Assembly (NCBI GenBank): GCA_947177165.1
Contig: CAMWTP010000002.1
Location: forward strand, 62,001-126,000
Reading direction: 5' to 3'
Source: an uncultured Lachnospiraceae bacterium
GTDB lineage: Bacteria; Bacillota; Clostridia; Lachnospirales; Lachnospiraceae
DNA length: 64,000 nt
Shown here: piece after piece, positions 26,589-35,625 of the stretch
Position numbering within the stretch: position 1 is the stretch's first letter
Layout: each line of letters starts with the position of its first letter
Position numbers and translations under genes: made by a program
Notes under the pieces: model-generated
The model's input: the letters and a program-made list of their open reading frames with translations, nothing else
Databases searched by the model: none
Told to the model about the DNA's origin: nothing

Positions 26589-27002
26589 TCAATTCTTACA
26601 CTCATTCATAACCTTCAGGTATTCTCCGTAATCCCGGATATACTCATTCGCATCATAATGTTCACTGGCAAGTACCAGGAGCACAGAGTCCTCCGAAAAA
26701 TCATACATATCTTTCCAAACCATCTTTGGAAGAAAGATTCCTATGTGAGGTCTGTCAAGACTGAATACTTTCTGATTGGTTCCATCATCCACTTTCACTT
26801 TTGATGTCCCCGCAACGTTGATCAGCACAAACTCCGTATTGTAATTGGCATGCCTTCCGCGGCTGACATCCTGATCCGAGCCATAGATATAAAACACCCT
26901 CTTAATCTCAAACGGAATATCCTGATTTCCTTCCACAATGACAAGGTGTCCCCTGTCGTCCCCCTTTTGTGGGAATTCTATCAACCTGCATTTATCTATC
27001 AT
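26589..27002 (-). CDS. FdtA/QdtA/WxcM-like cupin, dTDP-4-keto-6-deoxyhexose 3,4-ketoisomerase
   Basis: A 137-residue single-domain cupin of normal FdtA/QdtA length. It would move the keto group of dTDP-4-keto-6-deoxyglucose from C4 to C3, preparing for the aminotransferase. The family block is present as SRGRHANYNTEFVLINV, with DDRGHLVIVEG near the N-terminus and FSLDRPHIGIFLP in the barrel. The usual active-site His-x-His appears here as His-Ala-Asn. It sits between two GNAT genes and downstream of the DegT aminotransferase. Confidence 0.85.
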   Translation of the reverse strand: MIDKCRLIEFPQKGDDRGHLVIVEGNQDIPFEIKRVFYIYGSDQDVSRGRHANYNTEFVLINVAGTSKVKVDDGTNQKVFSLDRPHIGIFLPKMVWKDMYDFSEDSVLLVLASEHYDANEYIRDYGEYLKVMNECKN

Positions 27003-27073
27003 CCGTCACCCTCCAGATCTATTATTATATCCTTTAATATAGCATATTTTGTGACCGCAGTCGACAACAGAAA

Positions 27074-27568
27074 TCATTTCTTATCCCTGATAAGACCATA
27101 CCAAGCAAGGCTTTCGTATCGCCCGTCGAGTAGAATGGCATCTTTGGAAGTCCCTTCATACTCAAATCCGCATTTTGTATAAAAATGCCGCGCGTGTTCA
27201 TTTTTCGCCAGCACATTCAGATACACCCTGTGAAGTCCCAGCATATGAAAAGCATAGTCCAGAACCTCCTCTGTTGCAAGCTTTGCCGCACCTGTTCCCC
27301 TTGCTGACTTTCTGACTACAATCGCATATTCCGCTGACCTGTCCTCCTGCGATATGTTTTTGAGACTCACTGTCCCCAAATACTCATCCGCATCGTTCAC
27401 AATGGCAAAATGCCTGTTTGCATCTGTAAAACTGTTATCTATAAACGCTGTGACACTCTCCACTGTAGACTTTTCAAACGGAGAGCGAAATGCCCTTCTT
27501 ATATCCTGCTTGTCATGCATCCACTCCAGCATGAACTCTGCATCTTTGCGTTCCAATCTGCGTATCAT
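27074..27568 (-). CDS. GNAT-family N-acetyltransferase, copy 2 of amino-sugar module
   Basis: A 164-residue GNAT enzyme: acetyl-CoA loop RKSARGTGAAKLA, LHRVYLNVLAKNEHARHFYTKCGF. Its ATG overlaps the TGA... frame end of the aminotransferase gene by 4 bp (27,565-27,568), so the two are translationally coupled. The best guess is N-acetylation of the 3-amino sugar formed by that aminotransferase. Having two related GNATs in one module suggests different acyl groups, different sugars, or redundancy. Confidence 0.85.
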   Translation of the reverse strand: MIRRLERKDAEFMLEWMHDKQDIRRAFRSPFEKSTVESVTAFIDNSFTDANRHFAIVNDADEYLGTVSLKNISQEDRSAEYAIVVRKSARGTGAAKLATEEVLDYAFHMLGLHRVYLNVLAKNEHARHFYTKCGFEYEGTSKDAILLDGRYESLAWYGLIRDKK

Positions 27569-28674
27569 TTATTTTCCTCTATAGCCCATGCATTAATCTG
27601 TTCAATCACATAATCCTGCTCTGCAAATGTCATGCCTGTATAAATCGGCAGACTTAAAATCTCATCTGCATAGGACTCCGTAATCGGATATGCACCCTTT
27701 TTGTGTCCAAGGTGACGGTAGCACGCTGCCAGATGCGGCGGTATGGGATAATGAATCTGTGTCTGGATACCTTTTTGTTCCAGCGCCGCCTGCAAGGCAT
27801 CCCTGCCGGCACATCTCACGACATACTGATGATAGATACTCTCTGCGCCCTGCCTCAATCCCGGCAGAATGACCTCTGGATTCGTGATCCCTTCGTTGTA
27901 TCTATTTGCCAGCGTTTTTCTCTCCTCATTGAGTTCCTGCAGATGCGCAAGCTTTACGCGCAGGAGTGCAGCCTGTATTTCATCCAGTCTCGAATTTACT
28001 CCCTCTATCTCGTTGTGATACTTTATCTTACTTCCGTAATTGCGCATCATGCGCAATCTATCCGCAAACGCTCCGTCATCCGTAACGATGGCACCTGCAT
28101 CTCCAAATGCACCAAGGTTTTTGGTCGGATAAAAACTAAAACAGCCGGCAATACCAAAGGTTCCCGTCATCCTCCCGTCGAAACACGCACCGTGCGACTG
28201 TGCACAGTCCTCTATAATCTCAAGGTGATGCTTTTGGGCAATCCCGACAATCGAATTCATGTCAGAAGCCTGTCCGTACAAATGCGTCACCATGATTGCC
28301 TTTGTTCTGTCCGTTATCGCCTGTTCTATCTTGTTCGCATCCATATTGTAGTATTCATCCGGCTCGACAAATACCGGAACAGCATCGTTTTCGGTAATAC
28401 CAAGTACTGTGGCTATATAGGTATTGGCCTGCACAATCACTTCATCACCTCTGCCGATTCCTAACGCCCGCACCGACATGATCAGTGCATCCAGACCAGA
28501 GTTTAACCCCACGCAGTACTTTTTACCTGTGTACTTTGCAAACTCTTCCTCAAATTGACGCACTTCGTTTCCGAGCACATACCAGCCAGAGCGCAGTACG
28601 CGCAGCGCTGCCTGTTCATACTCTGGCTGATACATCTGAAACTGTCTGTCAAGCACATTACATTTTATCTGCAT
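27565..28674 (-). CDS. DegT/DnrJ/EryC1/StrS aminotransferase (FdtB/QdtB-like)
   Basis: A 369-residue PLP-dependent sugar aminotransferase. The family landmarks are ALRSGWYVLGNEV-type start, VGLNSGLDALIMSVRALGIG, EDCAQSHGA, and the PLP-lysine block CFSFYPTKNLGAFGDAGAI. It would convert a dTDP-3-keto-6-deoxyhexose to the 3-amino sugar, taking nitrogen from glutamate. The neighbouring cupin isomerase and GNATs define a Fuc3NAc/Qui3NAc-type pathway; the dTDP-glucose steps (RmlA/RmlB) are not in the window. GAGGGA precedes the ATG. Confidence 0.92.
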   Translation of the reverse strand: MQIKCNVLDRQFQMYQPEYEQAALRVLRSGWYVLGNEVRQFEEEFAKYTGKKYCVGLNSGLDALIMSVRALGIGRGDEVIVQANTYIATVLGITENDAVPVFVEPDEYYNMDANKIEQAITDRTKAIMVTHLYGQASDMNSIVGIAQKHHLEIIEDCAQSHGACFDGRMTGTFGIAGCFSFYPTKNLGAFGDAGAIVTDDGAFADRLRMMRNYGSKIKYHNEIEGVNSRLDEIQAALLRVKLAHLQELNEERKTLANRYNEGITNPEVILPGLRQGAESIYHQYVVRCAGRDALQAALEQKGIQTQIHYPIPPHLAACYRHLGHKKGAYPITESYADEILSLPIYTGMTFAEQDYVIEQINAWAIEENK

Positions 28675-28739
28675 AAAATTCCCTCTTCCCTATTGAATCT
28701 GTGGCAACAATATTCCCGCACTCTCTTCCGCGGTGACTC

Positions 28740-28767
28740 AATATATTGATTTGAATAATGGTATCAA
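28740..28767 (-). promoter_or_regulatory. Candidate internal promoter before the amino-sugar module
   Basis: On the minus strand TTGATA (28,767-28,762), a 16-bp spacer and TATATT (28,745-28,740). It overlaps the stop of the upstream GT4 gene and would drive the aminotransferase-GNAT-cupin-GNAT genes. Confidence 0.4.
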
Positions 28768-29879
28768 CATGTAGTATATTGATTTACGATTGAAATGATC
28801 TCTGCTGCCGACTTTTCCCACAAAAAATGATCCATGACGCGCTTTCTGCCCGCTTCACCGATTCGTATACTGTCATGCAGCAGTACTTTTTCAACAATTT
28901 CTTCTTCGCGATCACAGATATAACCCGAAATATTATTTTCTATGATCAGTGAAGGTCCAGGGGCTTCGAGAGCAATCACTGTATTTTCATAGTACATAGC
29001 CTCAAGGATTGACATCCCGAATATCTCGTGTGTATTTAGATTGACAAAACACTCCGAAAGTCTGTATAATTCCCACATCTTATCATTCGGAACTTTGTCA
29101 TAGAGTACAGCCTGCTGTACGAGATCATACTCTGCCCTCTTTGCCTTAACCTCCGCTGCAAGCTCTCCTTGTCCCACCATAATCAATCGAAAACCAGGAT
29201 CTCTCTGATAAACTTTATAAAAGATATCGATCATTTTTACCGGCTGCTTCTCTACTGTCATCCTGCCTACAAACAGCATGACTCTGTCTTTTTGGGAAAA
29301 ACCGTATCTCTCTTTCAATTTATTCCTGTCATAACTTAAATAATCCTCTTTTAGAAGTGATTTGTCAAGTCCGACAGGAACTGTGTAGATCTTTTTTGCC
29401 TCCTGCGACTTCAGTTCTTCTGCAAGAGCAGGGGTCTTGACGATCGTAGGAATTTTTTTATAATATTTAATATTATTGCAAAATACATCTACAAGCCTGC
29501 GCTTCCAAGCTGACGCATTATTACTGTGAATCACGCCAATATATGGCAGACACAGTATGTGATTCTTCTCACACCACCTATAAAAACTGCCCAGAAATAG
29601 ATAGTTGTCGGAAGCAGTTATATAGCATATCACTCCGCTGTCCAGCCTGCCTGTATCCACAAATGCATGTTTCCCTATATGCCAGCATTTAAGATACACT
29701 GCCCTGACCGCGCCTTTTTGAACGATTTCCTCATCCTGAGCCAAATCAGGTACAAGATGATATACCGAGACTTCATGTCCCATCGCGGCAAACGCTTTCG
29801 CCATTCCTTCCGCCTGTGAATTATAGTATTTGCTCAGATTCTTCTGTTCTGTATTGAGTGATATTACTGCCAGCTTCAT
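28764..29879 (-). CDS. Glycosyltransferase family 4
   Basis: A 371-residue GT-B enzyme. The N-terminal half starts MKLAVISLN; the C-terminal donor domain has [22 protein letters not shown] and the EX7E-like region [21 protein letters not shown]. The start at 29,877-29,879 is preceded by GGGATGGAG. It would transfer a sugar from a nucleotide donor to a lipid-linked glycan at the cytoplasmic face. This stretch is visibly richer in A+T than the genes to its right. Acceptor and linkage unknown. Confidence 0.88.
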   Translation of the reverse strand: MKLAVISLNTEQKNLSKYYNSQAEGMAKAFAAMGHEVSVYHLVPDLAQDEEIVQKGAVRAVYLKCWHIGKHAFVDTGRLDSGVICYITASDNYLFLGSFYRWCEKNHILCLPYIGVIHSNNASAWKRRLVDVFCNNIKYYKKIPTIVKTPALAEELKSQEAKKIYTVPVGLDKSLLKEDYLSYDRNKLKERYGFSQKDRVMLFVGRMTVEKQPVKMIDIFYKVYQRDPGFRLIMVGQGELAAEVKAKRAEYDLVQQAVLYDKVPNDKMWELYRLSECFVNLNTHEIFGMSILEAMYYENTVIALEAPGPSLIIENNISGYICDREEEIVEKVLLHDSIRIGEAGRKRVMDHFLWEKSAAEIISIVNQYTTC

Positions 29880-29897
29880 AAACTCCATCCCCATAAA

Positions 29898-30902
29898 TCA
29901 GCAATTGTCACGATGCTCCTCTTTAACTTTCCTCTTTAAGAATCCTTTTCCATATATGACAGCTGCCGAAATCACAGTTGCCAGAGTGAATGTCACTATG
30001 AACGAATCAATACCTAGTTTGTTAGGCTGTCTTATGATTATAAATGTATAAAACGAGAAACAAAGCAGATGCAGCAGGTATATATATTTGCTCAGACTTC
30101 TTAAAATGATATAACCCGCATTGTCTTTCAGTTTGATATTTAATATAAGTGCAAATAACATGACAGATAAAAGAATATTGCCTAATTCCTGTGATAAACT
30201 GTATCTTACCAAAATACCTGCTGCTATTCCTACAATACTTATTTCCAGGCTTACCCTGCCGCGCTCCCTGATGCAAATCCCTATGCTCATATATAGCATT
30301 CCCGTAAGCACGTTGCCGCTATTGAATACAAAATAAAATACTTTACCAGCAGCTGCCAGCAGATCATTAACATTATCGTTCTGCATATTCCATCCAAACA
30401 GCAGATAGACTGCATAAAAAAATACACCTGTCGCCAAAATGGACCCTACGCCCTTTCCCCAATGAATTAATATCCACATTGCCAAGAACGCATAAATCAT
30501 CGCCAGAAGATACCACAAATGGTACGAATTATACAATTTCCCCACGAAGAGAAAATATTTTATATACGAAACAATGCAGCTGATGATACCATTACCGGAC
30601 ATAATGTACCCATAAATTGTTAACGGCAAACTCAGCAGCGTCCATGTTACATATAACCGCATTGTAGACAATAGTGTCTTTTGAATATATTGCTCCCGCT
30701 GCTGACGAGTATCTCCCCATCTTACTGCAAGAAGGTATCCTGATGCCATGAAAAAAAATGGCACTGACATATCTGCAATCATAATTACAATTTCATTAAC
30801 CAGCGTGCTCTTGCAGTGAACAAACGGATTCGTATGAAACGCAACCACCACAATCGCCATCAGAAATTTGAACAAATCAATTGAATTGAACTTTTCTTTC
30901 AT
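29898..30902 (-). CDS. Acyltransferase 3 family membrane protein (O-acetyltransferase)
   Basis: A 334-residue protein with about ten membrane segments. The N-terminal motif FNSIDLFKFLMAIVVVAFH and SVPFFFMASGYLLAVRW are typical of acyltransferase family 3 (OafA/WecH-like), which O-acetylate surface sugars. GAGGTGG precedes the ATG at 30,900-30,902; the upstream in-frame start is less likely. It lies 18 bp before the GT4 gene on the same strand. Like its neighbours it is A+T-rich. Confidence 0.88.
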   Translation of the reverse strand: MKEKFNSIDLFKFLMAIVVVAFHTNPFVHCKSTLVNEIVIMIADMSVPFFFMASGYLLAVRWGDTRQQREQYIQKTLLSTMRLYVTWTLLSLPLTIYGYIMSGNGIISCIVSYIKYFLFVGKLYNSYHLWYLLAMIYAFLAMWILIHWGKGVGSILATGVFFYAVYLLFGWNMQNDNVNDLLAAAGKVFYFVFNSGNVLTGMLYMSIGICIRERGRVSLEISIVGIAAGILVRYSLSQELGNILLSVMLFALILNIKLKDNAGYIILRSLSKYIYLLHLLCFSFYTFIIIRQPNKLGIDSFIVTFTLATVISAAVIYGKGFLKRKVKEEHRDNC

Positions 30903-30922
30903 CTGCCACCTCATACCCACAG

Positions 30923-31654
30923 CTATTTCTCATGAAGCAATTCATACAAATGACTCTTCGTCACCAGGAACCAGTATTTCTTTTTTGACAGATACCCATA
31001 TCGAAACCGCACCAGGGCATTCTCACGAACCCCTGTCTGACTGCTTGACATTCCTCCCAGATGAAAATTTGATAACACCCGATATACTGGTGTAAAAATT
31101 ACATTGCCGCTCTTGTAATACCGCAGCATCAAATCATAGTCCGCTGCCGAGCGATACTGCGTGTCAAATACGCCGAACTGCTCATAAGTTTCTTTTGTGA
31201 CAAAGCAAGTCGGATGTGTGATCATCTGCTGCGGCAGAAAATCATGGTGATAAATAACAACCGCTTTTTCCCTACCGTCATAATATGTCCGCTGCATACC
31301 ATATACAACTTCATACTGATTGTTACCAAAATGTCTGACGACCTGTTCCACAGTGTCATTCTCGTAACTGTCATCACTATTCACGATACCAATCAACCTG
31401 CCTCGCGCAAGCTTTATTCCCTTATTCATGGCATCATAAATTCCGTTATCCTTTTCGGAGATAACAGTCAGCTCCTTTGGCAGCCGGCCGCGATGTTTCT
31501 CGATTAACTCCAGCGTATTATCTGTCGAACCGCCATCGATAATAATGTATTCAATATTCATGTATGTCTGGTTCCCGATACACTCCAATGTCTTTTCGAT
31601 CGTCTTCCCACTGTTAAAGCAGGGAGTGAGGATTGTCACCAACAGTTCTGACAT
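30923..31654 (-). CDS. Glycosyltransferase family 2 (WcaA/WfgS-like)
   Basis: A 243-residue GT-A transferase. Nucleotide-sugar motif VTILTPCFNSGKTIEKTLEC, DGGSTDNTLE, the metal-binding SDD in IGIVNSDDSYEND, and a catalytic-type ED region replaced by YRSAADYDLMLRYYKSG as in the WfgS subgroup. It is cytoplasmic and probably adds one sugar to the repeat unit. AAGGAG precedes the ATG. It follows the GT-D-like gene by 19 bp. Confidence 0.9.
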   Translation of the reverse strand: MSELLVTILTPCFNSGKTIEKTLECIGNQTYMNIEYIIIDGGSTDNTLELIEKHRGRLPKELTVISEKDNGIYDAMNKGIKLARGRLIGIVNSDDSYENDTVEQVVRHFGNNQYEVVYGMQRTYYDGREKAVVIYHHDFLPQQMITHPTCFVTKETYEQFGVFDTQYRSAADYDLMLRYYKSGNVIFTPVYRVLSNFHLGGMSSSQTGVRENALVRFRYGYLSKKKYWFLVTKSHLYELLHEK

Positions 31655-31673
31655 TTTGTATTCTCCTTCATAA

Positions 31674-32672
31674 TCACCAATAGCAACCTTTTTCTACTGT
31701 ACCTGCATTTTGGGGCGTCTCTTCGGCAAGAGCCTTTGTCCAGGCATCATTAAAAAATGTTGCGATCTTTGTAGGATAATTGTTCTCCCACCGATACCCT
31801 TTAATACCGAACAGCAGCTGTGTCGCCCCGCCCAGATGAACAGCCTGCTTCCCTGCTTTTTTCAATTTTGATGCCAGCGGCATTCCATATGCGCCACAAC
31901 CTATAATCGCCACATCAAAATCAATCCTCAGCGCCTGCTCATACATATAATCAAGCGCATCAAACCAAGTCTCAAAACGGTTATCTTTCTCACCACAGAT
32001 TGTCTGCACCGCCTTCAATGTCCTTAACTCAAACTCCGGCAAAATCTGAGAATCTGGAAAAATCAATTCTCGTTTTTTGTATTGTTCCCGGATAGACTTT
32101 TCAAATGGATGAATGACTAAAACCCTTTTCCCCGACAACGCCGCTGACCATGGTCTGCCGGGGGCAAGCCAGGGTTCTAACCGGAACAAAAACGTCAAAT
32201 CTGCAGTTGGCGCAAATTCCTCAATCACAAAGTCCTCCATATTCAGATGCCACATTGCAAGCAAGTCCGCATTTGCCCCCGCCTCAAGAAGCAGCTTCGA
32301 AAAACGCTCCAGATATTGATAATCCACTGGAAAGAATCCTGCCCCCTGTCCCAGTCTGGTAAACCATTTGTCCAGATACGCATCATCCACCGCGCTGTGC
32401 CCCTTATATTTCACCTTGAGATAACCTACCACTGTCTGAAGCTCCGTATTGCCAAAACGGCATGCCATGAAGGGCTTTCCTTCCATGATTCTCTGATAAA
32501 TATAATCATTCGTCCTTGACGACGACATCACCCATTTTTTTGCATAGTGCGGCATGACGGGTTCCCTGTGAAAATACTTTACAATGCCATGACGCCTCAG
32601 ACATTTATTAAAGTAAAAATCTCTCCACTTCCACCGTTTCTCATATCGAATCCACTTCTCTTCCCTTGTCAT
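31674..32672 (-). CDS. Divergent GT-D-like protein of the glycan locus
   Basis: A 332-residue soluble protein with no firmly assigned family. Two blocks line up with the GT-D domain encoded at 24,356-26,041: FMACRFGNTELQTVVGYL resembles the RYGDGE motif, and VAIIGCGAYGMPLASKLKKA then GKQAVHLGGATQLLFGIKG resembles the GPTAKVL ... KGYQAWDMGH block. I infer a distant GT-D-fold glycosyltransferase. Its ATG overlaps the stop of the upstream gene (ATGA) with GGGAGGA before it, so it is translated together with the 32,669-33,496 protein. Confidence 0.6.
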   Translation of the reverse strand: MTREEKWIRYEKRWKWRDFYFNKCLRRHGIVKYFHREPVMPHYAKKWVMSSSRTNDYIYQRIMEGKPFMACRFGNTELQTVVGYLKVKYKGHSAVDDAYLDKWFTRLGQGAGFFPVDYQYLERFSKLLLEAGANADLLAMWHLNMEDFVIEEFAPTADLTFLFRLEPWLAPGRPWSAALSGKRVLVIHPFEKSIREQYKKRELIFPDSQILPEFELRTLKAVQTICGEKDNRFETWFDALDYMYEQALRIDFDVAIIGCGAYGMPLASKLKKAGKQAVHLGGATQLLFGIKGYRWENNYPTKIATFFNDAWTKALAEETPQNAGTVEKGCYW

Positions 32673-33496
32673 CTTAGTCCTCCCAGCCTGTGCCCGATCT
32701 TTTTCATCAACCCGGAAACTTTACGGACTGCTTTTATTCTCCGCAGCCTGATTTCCAATAGACTTCCCGCATTCAATCGATGCGAATCGACAATCTGCGG
32801 GTACGTACTCCGCCGCTCCACTTCTGTCTCATAGTGGTTGGTCTGTCCGAATTGGGAGGGATCTCGGAATCTCTTGAACTCATACTTTTTTGACATTAAC
32901 GAGATTACAGACTGGTCATGTCTGTGATCCACAAACTCCTTATAGTCCGGCAGCCCCATCACATTCGGTTTGTCAGAGATAATTCGGATATCCTGTGCAT
33001 ACCGCAGCACTTCATCGAGATATGCTTCCACCACAGGTGCCCTTTTGCAGACAAAATACCCTCCTACAGACTGTGGTGTATCGGTGTATCTCACTTCGTC
33101 GCAGCCAGTCAGCACAAATGCATCCCTCTTTGTGTTCCCCTTCTCTATCCTCTCCTGTTCCAGGGAAAAAATCATAAGTGGTACCTTTTCACGCTCCATA
33201 CAGTCAATAAGATATTGTATTTTATTGACATAGACCGCACCCGAATCAATATAGACCAGATAATCCCCCTCACCCAATTCATCGTATGCCTTTCTGTAAA
33301 AATAAGGTTTCCAGAGATAGTACCCGCCGCCTCTGGGCGTATCCAGAATCTCCTGATTACGCCTGCGGAACACCTCATCAATGTCCTGTGGTCCGTACTC
33401 GATCACCCTGTCAGCTCCCCATTGTCTTGCCGTCCTGCTGTTGAGCTTCTGTGCCCTCTGAAATTTTTTATCTGCATAATTTACAGCTATGATCAT
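32669..33496 (-). CDS. Putative GT-A-type glycosyltransferase
   Basis: A 275-residue soluble protein. The start MIIAVNYADKKFQRAQKLNS, the block GGGYYLWKPYFYRKAYDELGE, and YLVYIDSGAVYVN (an Asp-x-Ser/Asp-like site where GT-A enzymes hold DxD) suggest a nucleotide-sugar transferase. Near the C-terminus are HRHDQSVISLMSKKY and DSHRLNAGS. I know such proteins from capsule and LPS loci but not their reaction. It is coupled by ATGA to the GT-D-like gene, so the two may act in sequence. Confidence 0.65.
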   Translation of the reverse strand: MIIAVNYADKKFQRAQKLNSRTARQWGADRVIEYGPQDIDEVFRRRNQEILDTPRGGGYYLWKPYFYRKAYDELGEGDYLVYIDSGAVYVNKIQYLIDCMEREKVPLMIFSLEQERIEKGNTKRDAFVLTGCDEVRYTDTPQSVGGYFVCKRAPVVEAYLDEVLRYAQDIRIISDKPNVMGLPDYKEFVDHRHDQSVISLMSKKYEFKRFRDPSQFGQTNHYETEVERRSTYPQIVDSHRLNAGSLLEIRLRRIKAVRKVSGLMKKIGHRLGGLR

Positions 33497-33537
33497 CTGT
33501 TGTCACCCTCTTACCACAAAATCCAAAACTGGTAACA

Positions 33538-33560
33538 GATGCGCACATTATATGCGCATC
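33538..33560 (-). other. Intergenic hairpin within the glycan operon
   Basis: A perfect 8-bp stem GATGCGCA/TGCGCATC with a 7-nt loop lies in the ~105-bp gap between the GT4 gene and the GT-A-like gene. There is no T-run on the minus strand, so it may mark a processing or pausing site rather than a terminator. Confidence 0.5.
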
Positions 33561-33602
33561 ATTTTCCCAACGCTCTCTTCCATTTATGACGTTGCCTGCG
33601 TA

Positions 33603-34793
33603 TTATGACAAGCGTGCCTGAGCCCCCGCTTTTACATCTTCATAAATGCACTCCAGCTGTCCTGCGATCGCCTGTGAACTAAATTTATTTTTAACCGAAC
33701 CGCGTATTGACTCCATGTCGTATCTGTTTTGATTCTGCATCACCTGTTCCATTGCCCACACCAGCCTTTCTGCATCATCAGGCGGAATCAATATCCCATT
33801 CTCATTAGTCACAAAATCATCCGGTCCTCCGTTTGCCGCTGCTATCACTGGCTTTCCACACGCCATCGCTTCTATATAAACAACACCGAATGTCTCGTAA
33901 CGGCTTGGCAGTACAAACACATCGCACGCCTGCATCTGCTCCGCAACCTGCTCACGACTCAGCGAACCTGCAAATTCCACCGACTGTTCTACACCATACT
34001 CCCTGCACCATTCTACCGCTTTTTGTCCAGCATGTCCACCACCACCGATAATAAGCTTGACGGTATCGTATTTTCTGGAAAATTCCCGCCATGCTTCTAA
34101 CAGAATATCCATCCCCTTTTTCAGAAGCTGGTCTTTGGTGTTCATATAACATATGGTCAAAAAACGCATTTCACTGTGCGGCTCACTCTTACAAGGCTTA
34201 AACTGATCAAAATCAACAACGTTCCCAATGACTTGAATGTCGCCCGATGTCCTGTAATCCGATATGAGCTTTGCAAACGCAGTGCTTACACAAATTACCC
34301 TCGCCGCATTCCCAAATGCCTGTCTGATATATGTTTGATTGAATTTGCTGATCTTATCTTTATGAAGCTCAAACAGTGTCGCATGCTCTGTTATAATATA
34401 GGGAATGCCTGTTTTTTCAGACAGTCTCATTGCCGCATACCCTGCCCACACACAGCAGTGTGCATGAAGCACATCCGGGCGCCCATTCTCCTGATTATAG
34501 CTCTCATACAAATGCTGTATTCCCCTTGTAAATGCCTCCCGGTGTCCCTCTATACCATGTTTTAAGGGACAAAATACCTTCATGCGGTGTATCTGAATGC
34601 CCTCACACTCTTTGGATGGCTCTTCCGCATAAGATACATATTCCCGAACACACTTTACTGAATATGTGTCACAGTACAATATGGTCACCTGATGACCGGC
34701 ACGCTTCAGCGCCCGCGCCTGATCCCAGAAAAAGCTTCCTAGCGTTGGTCTGTCCTTCGTCCGGAAAAAAGCGGGAATTATTAATACATTCAT
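33603..34793 (-). CDS. Glycosyltransferase family 4
   Basis: A 396-residue GT-B enzyme: N-terminal VLIIPAFFRTKDRPTLGSFF and HAHCCVWAGYAAMRL, C-terminal LIIGGGGHAGQKA, CDVFVLPSRYETFGVVYIEAMACGKPVIA (the EX7E donor-binding block). The ATG at 34,791-34,793 lies just after the stop of the upstream GT2 gene and has AGGACAGG before it. It would transfer a sugar from a nucleotide donor onto the growing lipid-linked glycan; the specific sugar is unknown. Confidence 0.9.
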   Translation of the reverse strand: MNVLIIPAFFRTKDRPTLGSFFWDQARALKRAGHQVTILYCDTYSVKCVREYVSYAEEPSKECEGIQIHRMKVFCPLKHGIEGHREAFTRGIQHLYESYNQENGRPDVLHAHCCVWAGYAAMRLSEKTGIPYIITEHATLFELHKDKISKFNQTYIRQAFGNAARVICVSTAFAKLISDYRTSGDIQVIGNVVDFDQFKPCKSEPHSEMRFLTICYMNTKDQLLKKGMDILLEAWREFSRKYDTVKLIIGGGGHAGQKAVEWCREYGVEQSVEFAGSLSREQVAEQMQACDVFVLPSRYETFGVVYIEAMACGKPVIAAANGGPDDFVTNENGILIPPDDAERLVWAMEQVMQNQNRYDMESIRGSVKNKFSSQAIAGQLECIYEDVKAGAQARLS

Positions 34794-34794
34794 T

Positions 34795-35622
34795 TCATGC
34801 ACCTGTCCTTTTCAGCGCAACCTTCACCCAGCTCTTACACTGCTTGACGGCCTCCCACCCCATACCGTTCTGAAACATATACCAGAACTTTCTCTTAAAA
34901 AAGAGCTTCATCTCTGTCTTTTTTAACTTAGCCATACTCGACGCCGTCACTGATTTGTCGGACATGCGGTACCATACGAGGCACTTGTCCAGCAGCCCGA
35001 AGCGGTAGCCCGCATGCATCGCTTTCAAATTCATCGGATAATCCTCAAACCACCTGTAGCACTCGTCATAACCGCCAACTTTTCTGACAAAATCCATCGG
35101 ATAAAACGTTGCGGACGGCGCCACGATCCTGTTTTGAATCAATAACATTTGATATTGTTCCTTATAATCCTTCTGCGCAAATTCATAACACCTGTCACAA
35201 TACCCCTGTACGTCCTTGTACACCGCATTTGGTTTTTTGTCATTAAACAGCCGCACTTTCGCGATCGGAAACACACCCGGATGCTCCTCGCAAAACCGGA
35301 CATAGCTTTCAATAGCATCCTCCGTCATACAGTCGTCACCTGCAATCCCCTTGTAATACACGCCCTCCGCCGTTTTAAGCCCTCTGTTAATGTTCGCGGG
35401 GAGCCCTGTATTTTTGTCTGATGTGACCAGTTTTATGGCGGTCAATGCACCTTCATTTTCTGCAATCCACTTCTGGACGACCCCGACTGTATTGTCGGGA
35501 GAGCAGTCATCCGTAACAATCAGCTCAATGTCGGGATATGTCTGTTTTTTAATGCTCTCGAGTGTCTCGATAATCGTCTCCTCCGAGCGGTACGTAAACA
35601 CAATTACACTTACCAGTTTCAT
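34795..35622 (-). CDS. Glycosyltransferase family 2
   Basis: A 275-residue GT-A transferase: VSVIVFTYRSEETIIETLESI, DDCSPDNTVG, IAGDDCMTEDAIE at the metal-binding position, and GGYDECYRWFEDYPMNLKAMHAG containing the catalytic ED. A hydrophobic C-terminal part is absent, so it is soluble or peripheral. It begins 3 bp after the polymerase gene's upstream neighbour order allows tight coupling: the Wzy-like gene ends at 35,626 just before this ATG. Confidence 0.9.
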   Translation of the reverse strand: MKLVSVIVFTYRSEETIIETLESIKKQTYPDIELIVTDDCSPDNTVGVVQKWIAENEGALTAIKLVTSDKNTGLPANINRGLKTAEGVYYKGIAGDDCMTEDAIESYVRFCEEHPGVFPIAKVRLFNDKKPNAVYKDVQGYCDRCYEFAQKDYKEQYQMLLIQNRIVAPSATFYPMDFVRKVGGYDECYRWFEDYPMNLKAMHAGYRFGLLDKCLVWYRMSDKSVTASSMAKLKKTEMKLFFKRKFWYMFQNGMGWEAVKQCKSWVKVALKRTGA

Positions 35623-35625
35623 TTT

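Noticed and set aside
33541-33560. ATGCGCAT shared by the 33.5-kb hairpin and the repeats near 1,060 and 1,190
   Set aside because: An 8-bp palindrome shared over such distance is likely chance; the flanking bases differ.
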